Shown here piece by piece: positions 1 to 9,634 of a stretch of DNA of 24,320 nt. A program made the translations under genes and the position numbers. Position 1 is the stretch's first letter; every line of letters starts with the position of its first letter. Source of the stretch: Cristatella mucedo (Eukaryota > Bryozoa > Phylactolaemata > Cristatellidae); NCBI GenBank assembly GCA_009760855.2, contig WPIO01000285.1:102501-126820 (forward strand), given 5' to 3'. The notes under the pieces were generated by a model. It was not told the DNA's origin and searched no databases. It saw nothing but the letters and a program-made list of their open reading frames with translations.

Positions 1-96
1 GCCGAGCTGGCTTCGATGGCTGCTCCTATCGAGCCGCAGTAGCAATGGCGCGACCGCCCTGGGGCGACGAATTCTCTGGAGAGAGAATAAGAGGAA

Positions 97-135
97 GCAG
101 CAGCTGCTGCTGCTGCTTCCTCTCTGCAGCTGCTG
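97..135. repeat. CAG/CTG-rich triplet patch
   Basis: A short run of mixed CAG and CTG triplets (AGCAGCAGCTGCTGCTG and similar) lies just before the first SINE. It is palindrome-rich because CAG runs directly into CTG, so a small hairpin is possible. No gene is visible in positions 1-135. Confidence 0.6.
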
Positions 136-275
136 CCTCACAACGGTGAGTTAAGGTGCTGGCCCGACCAAGGTCTGACTGAGGTCGTGGGCTCGAGCTT
201 CGAGGCATATGTGAAGCGCCTGAATAGAGATTACGTTCTCTTGGGGCGCTATATAAATGAATTATAATTACATAT
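136..275 (+). mobile_element. tRNA-derived SINE (type B in this window)
   Basis: The first 65 bases resemble a tRNA head: an A-box-like GTGAGTTAAGG and a B-box-like GGGCTCGAGCTT. A non-tRNA body follows and ends in GGGGCGCTATATAAATG and an AT-rich tail. A second copy on the minus strand at 13361-13532 has the same order: tRNA-like head, the segment AAGCGCCTGAATAGAGAT, then GTTCTC and a GGG(C/T)G element. The body and tail also resemble LINE 3' ends nearby, such as 1148-1255. A SINE copying the 3' end of its partner LINE would explain this. I do not recognise a named family. Confidence 0.65.
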
Positions 276-471
276 TTGCTCGGCCGGCGGCAGAAGAGCC
301 TCGAGGACTTGACTTGGCTATCGCAGCAGCTTGCGGTGGCCAACGAGGAATCTTTTTGCCTGCTGCTGCTGCACGACTCGAACCAGCGACCTTTGAACTC
401 GAGCCAGCTGGCCTGGCACTGCACGAAGCAGCCAAGCAGCAGCACTTCAAAGCCCAGAATTCAGCCACCAA
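276..471 (-). mobile_element. Diverged tRNA-derived SINE (type A)
   Basis: Read on the minus strand, this segment has a tRNA B-box-like GGTTCGAGTC, then a body with GGCCACCGCAAGCTGC and GAGGCTCTTCTGCCGCC. The same blocks occur in the clearer copies at 18891-19066 and 9635-9793: a B box, then a CACTGCAAGC-like block, then GGCTCTTCTG(T/G)CGC. Divergence is high and CAG/CTG triplets have expanded inside it. It is probably an old copy. Confidence 0.5.
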
Positions 472-984
472 TTAGTCACACGGACAAGTGGCAATTAAAA
501 AGGAGCAGAGAAATAGCTCCGGCACGGCCCGAAGAACTGGAAAGGAAGGACTGAGCTTCCCCTTCGGGTGGTCAGCCAGTCAACGAATGGAGCCGGCCCC
601 CTACACCAAAGTCGCTGCTGATTCGCTAGCTGGCGTTGACCGATCGTAAACGAGCCCACGAGAATATGCCCAAATGCAAAAGGTAAAATGCATGTCGCAG
701 CAGTTAAAATTCCATTTCATTCGAATCAGAGCAAAAGTGAGAAAATCCCCAGCGTTCCTTCGAAAGTACCAGCGTCGGATACCAGCCCGTCGACTTCCAA
801 GTGCTGTCACTCACTCCCCATTCTGTCGGTTCTCTCTATTACACCGGCCTACCTATCCGGCCTGCTTCCCAGTCAGACTCCACCACTCGCTGTCACTTGA
901 TTGGCTCGTTGAATTTGACCTCTAACCAACACCAAGCCCTTGGGAGACCCTACCGTTAGTTTGCTCGAGAAAAGTCTTGAACTC
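472..984. other. Unassigned stretch
   Basis: Mixed-composition DNA with only short open frames and no recognisable domain, RNA gene or repeat. Confidence 0.5.
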
Positions 985-1255
985 ACTTTCGTCACGTCAA
1001 CTCCCTGAATTGGGTTCATTTAAAAAGGAGTGACAAATGTATATGTTCCTCATAGCATTTGCCTGGTTCGAGCTGTCCTTTGAGTGCATGTGCTCGTTGA
1101 CAGCACGTGAATGCTACCAATAATCATGTGACTTCCGGGCTTCCTTTCCGGCATACGTAAGAGCCTAAAGAGAGAGACTTTGTTCTCTTAGGGCATTATA
1201 CAAATGTCTCATTATTATTGTTTTTACTATTATTATTATTATTATTATGGCAGAT
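985..1255 (+). mobile_element. L2/CR1-like LINE 3' end with ATT tail
   Basis: The stretch near 985-1031 (CTCCCTGAATTGG, then CATTTAAAAAGGAG) matches the end of the LINE reading frame at 11640-11675 (CCCCTGAATTGACGACATTTAAAAAGGA). That region encodes the last residues of the reverse transcriptase. Beyond it are a short untranslated region and a tail at 1148-1255 with GTTCTCTTAGGGCATTATACAAATG followed by ATT repeats. Such 3' ends, with a hairpin-like GCGCTATATAAAT block and short repeats, are typical of L2/CR1-clade LINEs. The copy is 5'-truncated and non-functional. Confidence 0.55.
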
Positions 1256-1429
1256 GATTTAGAGCCAAATGAGGGGAAGTGCATTTTTATTTATTTATTT
1301 TTATTATGTGCTGGCAGCAACTTGAAAAATAAACAACAGAGAAAGCTGCAGTGCCATGCAGTGCTAAAGCTCAATGAGAGCACGACGATTGTCGTCTAAT
1401 TCAAGGACAGCACACACTCGAAGGAGCAG

Positions 1430-1886
1430 CTCGGAAAGCAGGCCCTGAGCCACGGCTTGGCTGCTTCGTACCTAGCTGAACTGGTGCATCAGTTTCAGCC
1501 TGTTTGCGCCCTCAGGTCCTGTGTGGACAATAAATTAGCTGTCCCATTCCTCCGCTTAAAGACAGTCGGCGACAGAAGCTTTAGCTCTACAGGTCCTAGA
1601 CTGTGGAACTCGCTTCCACGATTCATATGCAACGACAACTACTCTTCTACTGCCGACTAGGGCTCATCCTTTTCAGCAGTCCTGAGCTGCTACTTCCATG
1701 GTACTCACTACCTCAACTGTTCTCCCGACTCTGCTATGCTTCCCACTTTCTCTTTGTTGCATGAAACGAAGTCTGTTGGCTACCGAATGCGTACCGAAAG
1801 CCGCTTAGGCTGTGAGTGCGCTATACAAAACTCTCCTCCGTCACACCCACTTGGTCTTTATGACTTTGTGGAGTTGCAGACGGAGA
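1430..1886 (+). mobile_element. L2/CR1-like LINE 3' fragment
   Basis: Translation on the plus strand gives SYLAELVHQFQPV, then LRSCVDNKLAVP, LKTVGDRSFSSTGP and RLWNSLPRF. This is the conserved C-terminal end of the L2/CR1/Rex-type reverse transcriptase ORF (the family pattern is ...R.K..GDR.FS...P.LWNSLP). A stop falls soon after, then about 220 bases of 3' UTR, and the copy ends in an ATAC microsatellite. It is severely 5'-truncated, as is usual for these elements. The same 3' end recurs at 22600-24030, where an LTR interrupts it, and in a diverged form at 11836-12245. Confidence 0.88.
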
Positions 1887-1948
1887 TACATACATACATA
1901 CATACATACATACATACATACATACATACATACATACATACATACATA
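1885..1948. repeat. (ATAC)n microsatellite at LINE 3' end
   Basis: About 16 perfect tetranucleotide units follow directly after the LINE 3' UTR (CGGAGATACATACATAC). The other copy of this 3' end (near 24000) has only a decayed tail (ACACTACATTACATAATTAC). The array therefore probably grew from the LINE's own short repeat tail. Confidence 0.9.
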
Positions 1949-2135
1949 GCTTGACAGATATAGGACATATTTTTCCTCCCATCAATTTGCCAAATCTACA
2001 AAGTACTGCGAATGGCCCCATCACTAGGGTGGACTCGCCAGCTGGTTCGGCCGACATTTGTGCCCGCCTTTCACTGCAAAGTTGGATTTTTCCATGGTTT
2101 CCAGCGAATAGGCTAGTAATACAAATAGTGTTAAA

Positions 2136-2225
2136 TAATGACAATAATAATGATACGTTTTTATAGCACCCTCAGAAGACTGAATCTCGTTCTAGGAATT
2201 TCAAAGCCCTTTTACAGAAGGAAGC
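2136..2225 (-). mobile_element. LINE/SINE 3' tail fragment
   Basis: On the minus strand it reads CTAGAACGAGATTCAGTC, then GAGGGTGCTATAAAAACG and ATTATTATTGTCATT. This is the tail shared by the elements at 136-275, 1148-1255 and 20009-20085. No coding part remains. Confidence 0.55.
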
Positions 2226-2312
2226 ATGAGAGAGAGAGACAGACAGACAGAAAGAGAAAGAGAGACAGAGACAGAGAGACACAGAGTCAGAGACAGAGAG
2301 AGAGAGAGAGAG
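2226..2312. repeat. GA-rich microsatellite with GACA interruptions
   Basis: Purine-rich tract of GAGA mixed with GACA and AAAG units. Long open frames across it (Arg/Glu or Ser/Leu repeats) are composition artefacts. Confidence 0.9.
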
Positions 2313-3500
2313 CTTAATCTCTCTGGGCAAGGGGTGAGTAATTGGCAAGGTTTAGTGGACGTCACAACTCGACCGCTCTCGATCTCGCTGGAGCTGCTGA
2401 CATCACACTGGCGGGGCAGAGTAAAAAACGTTGGAGCCACGTTGGAGCAACGTTTGCCACGTCTGTCTATCGGCCATAGCAAAATAAACTTTGCTTTACA
2501 CAGCACGTGAGCATGGGGTTGGCCAATCACTGACTTCCTTAAGGAAGTTCCGTAGAATGCCAACCATAACTGTCAAAGGGAAACATCGAGGATCGAGACC
2601 TTCTTTAATTAAGGCATGAGGACCGAATGTGGGCCAGGCCGTCCACATGACTAACCATTGCTGGGCTGCTGGGAAATTTCCTTTCGGCGATGGCCACTGT
2701 TAGGACAACTAATACGGCATCCTCTACTCACAGATTGAGCACACTTTTATCTATGACCACAGTGCCTCTAGCGGCTAATTCGGCGAGATTATGTCGTCGT
2801 TTGGCACAGAGCCAGCTCACTTCCATCTTATTCTGCTATGCACATTACCAAAAGTGCACTGGCTCTATGAACAAACGACAGCATATTAGCTGGTCAGGAG
2901 TAGCACAAGCCTCAAGGAAACATCCCTTTTTTCAGCTTCGAAATCGCAGAGGCTAACGCAGCTAACGATGCACTGGGCCCTCGCCAGGTGGGGCTGCACT
3001 CAGAAGAACACAGCTGGATTAAGATGGAATGGTCGGCAGCACCAACTGCAGTGTTGCAGTGGTGGCCTACCGAAGAGGACACGAGGGGGCATGTGTCCCG
3101 GGGTGGGGGGAGGGAGGGGCTGAATGGGGGGGCAGGGCAGCACTGGAGGTGGAGGAGGTGCCATCTATGTAGCTCGTCCCCGGAAGAACAATACCTAGGA
3201 CTGCTGCTGCTGTAGCTGCAGTGCAAGCCACAGCAGCCAGCAGCAGCAGCAGAGGTTTGACCTTTGTCCTCGAATGGAGAGCTACACCCGTAGGGGGAAG
3301 TGGCAACACTGGCAACACTGGCTGCCATAGACAGCACGGCCGGCTTGGCACACAGCCAGGCAGCCTCCTTTGCTTTGCCTGCTGCGAGAGCTGCTGCTGC
3401 TGCATTGGTCAGAAGGCGCCTGTGCCGGCTGCTTAGAGCAGCCGGTCATCAAGCAGCCACCTCCTCCTTTGCACCCGCCCCCTTGCTCTCTGGAGAGCCT
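2313..3500. other. Unassigned stretch
   Basis: No convincing gene. It contains CAG/CTG-rich patches at 3197-3255 and 3380-3410, a G-rich patch at 3085-3165, and a small tandem of GGCAACACT near 3302-3319. Open frames here are short or triplet-driven. Confidence 0.5.
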
Positions 3501-3504
3501 GAGA

Positions 3505-3692
3505 GAGGAGCTCTCGCTCTCTCACTCCCTCTCTCACTCTCACTCTCCCTCCCTTCCTCCTCTCTCCTTCTCTCTTCCTCTCTCTCTTTCTCTCTCTTTC
3601 TCTCCCTCTCTCACTCTCACTCTCATTCTCCCTCCCTCCCTCCTTCTCTCTCCTCTCTCCCTCTCTCTCTCTCTCTCTTTCTCTCCCTCTCT

Positions 3693-3727
<35 letters not shown>

Positions 3728-3810
3728 CCTCCCTCCTTCTCTCTCCCTCTCCCTCTCCCTCTCCCTCTCTCCCTCTCTCTCTTTCTCTCCCTCTCTCTCT
3801 CTCTCTCTCT

Positions 3811-3897
<87 letters not shown>

Positions 3898-3938
3898 CCT
3901 CTCTCTCTCTCTCACTCTCACTCTCACTCTCCTCCCTC

Positions 3939-3977
<39 letters not shown>
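3505..3977. repeat. Long CT (polypyrimidine) tract
   Basis: About 470 bases with almost only C and T on the plus strand. It mixes CTCT, CCCT, TTTC and CACT units and has a pure (CT)n core around 3820-3890. It opens all plus-strand frames as Ser/Leu repeats and minus-strand frames as Arg/Glu repeats; none of these is a credible protein. Confidence 0.97.

Positions 3978-4014
<37 letters not shown>
3976..4014. repeat. (CTG)13 triplet array
   Basis: Thirteen uninterrupted CTG units directly follow the CT tract. The neighbouring minus-strand exon at 5376-7344 has CAG/CTG-rich stretches of its own, but nothing shows that this array is exonic. Confidence 0.95.
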
Positions 4015-4016
<2 letters not shown>

Positions 4017-4960
4017 TCCCTACTGGTGTTGCTACTGCTTGCAGAGCTGGCAGGGGGCTTTAACCGGACAAACGTAGAAAAGAAGTCAGCTGCTGTGGTG
4101 GCGCACCGAAAGCATTGACCTGGCCGTGGTTACAGAGCCCAGCCGGATTCCTGCCGACAGCAGCCTGACATGCAGCAGCAGGTGCCTTGAAGGGCTTGGT
4201 AGTCATGCAGCAATTGAGAAGCCATGAGCTGCTGCAGCAGTGGCAGCTTCTGGATCCTCTGGACTTTAAGCGACCCAAGAAAGAAAAGGCTCTTCTTCCG
4301 GCTAGCCCTGCTGCTAGCCAGAAGGCAAGAATCCACTATGCCATGCCACAGGGAGCCAGCAGCTCCGATGACGCAATGATGCAGCATCTAGATGACGCCA
4401 GGGTTCCTTCACCATTTGCTCCTTCCATTACTCTTCCGGGCTGCCCTATGAGCTGCCAGTCGAATTTGAAGCAAGCAACTGGCACTTGGCACGGTTTCGT
4501 GCTGAAACCCTTGAGAGAGCCGAGGCTACAGCCGGTCGGCTGCGATTTATCCTATAAATAGAGCATAGAGAGCAGAGCCTACATGTTGGCAGGACATGCA
4601 GACAGAAAGATCTCCTTGTGCTTCAAAGTGAAGGAAATAGCAGATCGGCTGCTCCGTCACACGAACCCAGGTGCTCAAGCATTTCCAGAATGTGAAAGTA
4701 ATTACAAAGTCAATCGGTCGACAAAAAAATAAGCAGGAAACCTTAGAGCTAATGTTTACTGGGGCAGTACCGAAAGCTAGGCTCGAAGCCAGCCACCGAA
4801 TCCGGTTAGAGCTGCCCACGGCAAGACTGCCAGCATGCAAGGAGCTGCTGCTGAATTGAGTGATCAGTCCGGTCAGAGTCGGGTCAAGGTCGGTCCGCTC
4901 CGGCGATCGGACATGGTAGCTTCGGCCGTGGCCGGATGAGCGATCGTCGAGTGATCGGTG
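4015..4960. other. Unassigned stretch with one non-repetitive open frame
   Basis: The plus-strand frame at 4187-4561 (124 residues) is the longest open frame here of ordinary composition. It includes ELLQQWQLLDPLDFKRPKKE and ends at a TAG. It has no recognisable domain, no convincing splice context and no homologue I know, so I do not call it a gene. If the gene at 5376-7344 is real, this stretch lies downstream of its donor, in intron. Confidence 0.4.
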
Positions 4961-4970
4961 GTAGGTTAAG

Positions 4971-5090
4971 GTGGTAGGTCAAGGCTAAGGTCATACTGGC
5001 TTGTATGTGGTAGGTCAAGGCTAAGGCCACACCTACTTGCACGTAGTAAGTCAAGGCTAAGGTCACGCCGGCTTGCAGGTGGTGGGCAGG
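4971..5090. repeat. 36-bp minisatellite, three full units
   Basis: Units run 4971-5006, 5007-5042 and 5043-5078. Each starts GT(A/G)GTA(A/G)GTCAAGGCTAAGG and is followed by a partial fourth unit. The period is a multiple of three, so the minus strand shows a 12-residue repeat (ALTYH or LTYYV motifs). It sits about 300 bases past the splice donor at 5376, so it is most likely intronic. Confidence 0.85.
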
Positions 5091-5375
5091 GTGACGCACC
5101 TCGAGCGAGCGAGCTCGGTCATGGCAGGCGAGCGATGGCACCTGCGCCCCTCCCTTGGGGACTCTGCTTACCGTACACGGGGCGGCCGAGCTATGCAGCC
5201 ACTGTGGCCAACGATGCTGCGCGCTGCCGCGCACGCAAACACGCCGAGACAAGCCACGCCAGGCCGCGGGGTGGCGCTCTTCCCGACCGGATCGAGCGTG
5301 CTAGCCTCGCTCTCGTCCGCCATCCACCAGGTGCTGCCGCCAATAGCAGCAGCAGCAGCAGACTTCCTCCCTCAC

Positions 5376-7344
5376 CTGACTTGCTGATGCCAGAGCCAAC
5401 CGACTCGGCCGGCGAGCCCTTGCCAGCGGTCAGCATGTACGCCACGACGGCGCCCGACGCGGCCACCGCGGCCACCAGGAAAAGCGCGGCGGCGACCAGC
5501 AGCCGGCGCCGACGACGCTGCCTCTGCCACTTGCGCTCGCGGCGAGTGCCGCTGCTGCCGCCGCCGCCATCGTCGTCGTCCTCGTCGTCCATATCGAACT
5601 GTTCGAGGTGCTGCAGCACCACGGACGGCCGAGTCTCCGAGGCGACTGCCGAGTGTGGCGGCGGCGGCAGCGCTGAGCCTCTGCAGCCGGGCGGACGCAG
5701 CGCCGCCTGCGTCGCGCCGACGGTGGCCGGCTCTGTCACGACGATGTCGAAGAACGACGATTCCTCGTGCTGCTTCAGAAGCTGCCGCCTCAGCAGGAGC
5801 CGGCCAGCCGACGTCGCCGCCGCTCCGATCGGTGGCAGAGAGTGCACGAGCGAGTCGACGCTGCCGTACGACGGGCTTCGAGGCGGCGGCGGTGGCCGAT
5901 GCCGCTCGCCGGCGGTGGCAACGGCATGCTCGGGCAGCAGCCGCAAAGAGCTGCAGGAAACGTCGCTCGACGGAGAACGCGAGCGCGACCTCGACCTTGC
6001 CGTACGAGAGCGCCGAAGGCGACCGAGGCAGGGACTCGGCGACAGCAGCGTCTGCTTGCAAGCGCTGGCCGCTTCGGCCATGCCGCCGCCACCGCTGCTG
6101 CTGCCCATGTCCCTCCGCTCTCCCGTCAAGTCCGGCGAGCGGCCAGCGGCGCAGCTGCCAGCGGAGCTGCACTCGATTGGCGGTGCCAGAAGGCCTCGAC
6201 CGGGGTTCCGGTGGTAGCGAAGCGACCCGCTTTCACTTGCACCAAAGCCGCAGCCGTGGCCCAAAGCACCGCCTCCGTCGTGCTTTTGGCGAGAAAACCA
6301 GCGTCTGGTGCGCGAAGGATGTCCGCCACCGGTCGAGGCGCCTCCGGGGCCACCGTCGTCTCGGTTGCCTCGGCGATGGTCGTCGGCCAAGTGCAGTATG
6401 AGGGCGACAGGCCGAATGTCGTCCTCGTGACAGCTGCTGCCGCTGGCGCTCAGTGCGTCGCTGGCCGCCGCCGCCGACGACGAAGCCCGCCAGCCAGCAA
6501 AACCACCTCTGCTGCGGTCGTCGTCAAAGACAGTGCCGTCTTCGAAGCCGCAGTGAGCATCCCAGTTGCCGTCGCCCTCCGACGCCTCGGCGGCTAGCTC
6601 GACGTTGCGAGCGGCCACGTTATCAGCCAGCAGGTCGGGGTCGCTGCCGGCAAAATTTTCGCCATGGCCGCTGGCCTCGTAGGCAGCGTTGAGAAAGCCG
6701 CCGGCCACCGGTCGCTGCAGCGACGGCGGCAAGGGTTTCGGTTCGGTCTGCTCCTGGCCGCGCTCGTCTGCAGACGACGACGACGACGTCGCAGGCTGCT
6801 GCTGCTGCCGCAGATGCTGTTGCTGCTGCTGCTCCTTCTTTCTTTTGATTGACTCGGTGAGAAATGCAAGGCTGCCAGAGCCGCAGCCGCCACCGGAGGC
6901 GCTGGCAGCGAGCGGTGAGCGGGAACCGCTCAAGTACGAGCTTCGTCGAGGCTTCGGCACCGGAGAAGACGAAGACTTCGACTTGGACGACGTGGTCGCC
7001 CCGGTTGCTGCAGGCCGGGGGCCAGCGGCAGCATCGCTGCTGCTGGCGCTGCTCTCCCGTGTTTGACTGCTGCTCACCGGTCCGTAGCCACTGCAGCCTG
7101 CGGTCGGCTGCCAGGGCAGGCGATGCCGGGCGTGTGGCAGCGGCTGCGCCTTGCCGGCAAGGTTGCTCCCGGTAAGAGCGGAAGTGCATCCCTGCTGCCC
7201 TTCCCTCGTCGCAGGCGACCTCGTGTGTGCAGCGGTCTCGTGAGCCGAACGGAACGAGTTTGCGGCTCTGCACTTGTTCGAGACCGAAGCAGCTCTGTCG
7301 ATGGTCCAGAGCGGCTTCTCTTTGACAAAGTAGGGATGATTCGC
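5376..7344 (-). CDS. Exon of a probable single-pass (type II) membrane protein
   Basis: The frame is open on the minus strand from a TGA at 7380-7378. Residues here count from the TTG at 7353. Visible parts in order are a Ser-rich low-complexity region, a Gln-rich patch after SIKRKKE, a long Gly/Ser/Asp region, an acidic patch (588-595, MDDEDDDD) and a basic patch (604-617, RRERKWQRQRRRRR). A 24-residue hydrophobic segment follows (618-641, LLVAAALFLVAAVAASGAVV and on). Positive charge before the segment predicts a cytoplasmic N-terminus. The exon ends at AAGTCAG|GTGAGG, a strong donor in phase 1, the phase common for shuffled extracellular domains. Codons near the membrane segment end almost wholly in G or C. 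There is no early in-frame ATG. Coding may enter through an acceptor at CTGCAG (7350-7345) or begin at Met416 (6108-6106, GACATGG) or Met588. Long open frames on the other strand show that GC content alone keeps frames open here, so the upstream half is less certain. Family not recognised. Confidence 0.5.
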
Positions 7345-7361
7345 CTGCAGCAAATTGTCAA

Positions 7362-7380
7362 CTACGTCATTGCTACGTCA
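7362..7380 (-). promoter_or_regulatory. Two CRE/ATF-like sites upstream of the membrane-protein exon
   Basis: On the minus strand TGACGTAG occurs twice with an 11-bp period (7380-7373 and 7369-7362), just upstream of the open frame. TGACGTA is close to the CREB/ATF site TGACGTCA. If the frame starts a first exon, these would be proximal promoter elements. They could equally be a chance 11-bp duplication. Confidence 0.25.
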
Positions 7381-7480
7381 TTGCTACGGTGGCAGAGGCA
7401 GCAGGGGACATTCTACGCATTCTAGTTTTACTTATGGCACAAGCATGCCGAATGACCGACAGGGACTGCTCAGCATGGTC

Positions 7481-7686
7481 TCTCCCTCTCTCTATCTCCC
7501 TCTCCCTCCTCTCTCTCTCTCTCCCTCTCTTTCTTTCTACCTCCCTCTCTCTCTCCCTCTCTTTCTTTCTACCTCTCTCTCTCTCTCTCCCTCTCTTTCT
7601 TTCTACCTCTCTCTCTCTCTCTACCTATCTTGCTCCCCCTCTCCATCTCTTTCTCTCTCCTTCTCCCTCTCTCTCTCTCTCTCTTC

Positions 7687-7717
<31 letters not shown>

Positions 7718-7821
7718 TCCCTCTCCCTCTCTCTCTCTCCCCCTCTCTCACTCTCTCTTCCTCTCCCCCTCTTCCTTTCTCCCCTCTCTCGCCCTCTCTC
7801 GCCCTCTCTCGCCCTCTCTCG
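7481..7821. repeat. Second long CT tract
   Basis: About 340 bases, nearly all pyrimidine on the plus strand. It includes a larger repeated unit with TTTCTTTCTACCTC (three or more times between 7528 and 7610) and a CTCTCGCC tandem at 7785-7820. Confidence 0.96.
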
Positions 7822-9312
7822 TGGAGAACTAAGGCTCGAGTAGCTGTGAGTGGCAAGAAGAATATGAGAACACATACAGCTGCTGGCCTCAAATTGGCAC
7901 TACCTCTGTAAAGGATTTCGTGAGCAATTATCTCAATGAAATTCCCACTTGTGCAACAGGGCCAAAGCTGGGAGGGGCAGGTGCAGAGTTGATTGAATAA
8001 CGAGTCAGCCCACAGCTCGGGTATCGCTTCCCTTTTGGCTGCTGGGCACAGCTCCACGAACAGCAGGTGGCTGCAATAATCAGTAGCCACAAGTGCATCG
8101 CCAGATGGCTCCTGGTTATGAGATGGTCCTGCTTAGGATAGCCGATATCCAAGCTCTGCTGCATCGCAAGCTCGTTTGATCGGCCCAACATTAAGAAACT
8201 TTCGCTTAGTCCAGCAAAATTTGGCCGAAAAAAGGCCTCTCTCGTCGTCCTGCCTCCCATCCCAAAGAGCTCTCGTCGTCCTGCCTCCCATCCACCTACC
8301 TACAGCACCTGAGATCGCTGTCAGCTCATTATGATGCTCGCGAGTGCACTTGTAACCAATCAGCACTCGTGCACCACACGTTTGGCACGAGAGCACATCG
8401 AGCATTCTCCTCTCCTTCTCACTCACTGGCCGCACCTACCAATCAATCCGAACCATAGCAGCGAGAGCTAATAAAGCAGTAGTTATCAAAAAAGACAGGA
8501 GAGGCCTCATTCAGGTTGTATACAAATGAAAATAGCATGGTAATGCAGGAGCATGGGAAGGTAATGCAGAAGCCGAGAGGAACTTCACTTATGAATCCCA
8601 TTCCTGCAAGGATTTAGATCTCACGTGTAAATGGATAACCTAGAAGCCTATAAAAATGTAAGAAAATAAAATGTAACTGTGGCTGAGCTATATAAACATG
8701 TTCACTAGTGTATAGCTCGCTAATATCTTTTAGCCTGCTTAGCAAAAAGCCAAATATGCACAAATTGGGAGCTCACGAATCAAGACTTGTCCTTCTTGCC
8801 ACCTCGAGCTTTTGCTGCTGCTGCTGCTTCTCCTGCTGTGGTTGCTGTGGTTGCTGCGGTTGCTGCTGCCTGGCGGATGGCATTTCTCAATGTACCAGGG
8901 TCCACAGCAACAGTTATCTTAAAGCTCTTATTGTACCGATGTCCACTAACCACTGCTTAATTTTCAAGTGACTGATTTGGGCAAGGCAGATTCAACTGCT
9001 AGGGAACGTTGCCCCCTCGACCCACCTCATGCTGGTTACCAAAGACCCTGCTATTGGCAGCTCGGTTGTGGAAAAATTGTAGGTCAGCAGAGCTGGAGCC
9101 TTAAAAGCTCAAGATCCAGAGAGGGTGGCACTCACCATCAGTCAACCACCAGTGTAGCCCATGCTTCGACAAATGTTGTTGATGGGTCATCGCCATGTTT
9201 TGCCATCGCGACCTTGATGCCTCATTTAACCAAAGTTCAGGGACACGAGGTAAAAGGAATGCAAGACTGCATGAAAGGCCCGTGGTACATAGCAGTCGTC
9301 GCAGTCGTCTTC
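7822..9312. other. Unassigned stretch with minor repeats
   Basis: No gene recognised. A 24-bp sequence (CTCTCGTCGTCCTGCCTCCC and four more bases) is duplicated at 8239-8262 and 8270-8293. An imperfect CTG/TGCGGT run covers about 8812-8872 and reads as poly-Cys in one frame. The rest is mixed-composition DNA. Confidence 0.5.
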
Positions 9313-9320
9313 TTCTATAG

Positions 9321-9501
9321 CAGTGGTTCTCAACTTTCTTAATATCGCGACCCTTTCATACAGTTCCTCGTGTTGTGGTTACCCCCAACCATAAAATTAG
9401 TGTCTAATGTGAAAATGCTTGTTTTTCGGTGGTCTTAGGCGACCCAGTGAAAGGGTCTTCGAACCCCGTAGGGATCACGACTCGCAGGTTGAGAACCGCT
9501 A
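9321..9501. mobile_element. SPIN-like non-autonomous hAT transposon
   Basis: The element is 181 bp with terminal inverted repeats: CAGTGGTTCTCAAC at the left and GTTGAGAACCGCTA at the right (the final G mutated to A). Inside are GCGACCCTTTCATACAGTTC, GTTGTGGTTACCCCCAACC, GTGAAAGGGTCTTCGAACCC and GTCTTAGGCGACCC. These correspond, as I recall it, to the SPIN (Space Invader) hAT consensus known from several tetrapods and some invertebrates through horizontal transfer. The flanks are TTCTATAG (9313-9320) and GTCTATAT (9502-9509). They match at 6 of 8 bases, and both fit the hAT target pattern nTnnnnAn. It has no transposase and is an internally deleted, passively mobilised form. Confidence 0.85.
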
Positions 9502-9634
9502 GTCTATATTCAGCCTGGCTTCTTCATACAAGGCTTGAAACTGATGCCACTTCGTCTGTGGCTGAGAGTAAGGAATTCGACAGCAAAAGAGCTCTCGCTG
9601 CTGGCTTCACAATACGACAAATATCCTAATAATA

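Noticed and set aside
1885-1948. CRISPR-like array or short direct repeats
   Set aside because: Simple tetranucleotide repeat without spacers, at the end of a LINE.
3300-4118. Plus-strand frames of over 230 residues across the CT tract
   Set aside because: Nearly all Ser/Leu from CT dinucleotides and poly-Leu or poly-Ala from CTG. No domain, and all three frames are open.
5135-6597. Plus-strand frames of 250-360 residues opposite the membrane-protein exon
   Set aside because: Arg/Ala-rich antisense shadows in stop-poor GC-rich DNA, with no domain. The minus strand has the membrane segment and splice donor.
8708-8971. Poly-Cys frame resembling a cysteine-rich peptide
   Set aside because: Cysteines come from an imperfect TGC/TGT triplet run. 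No signal or spacing pattern.
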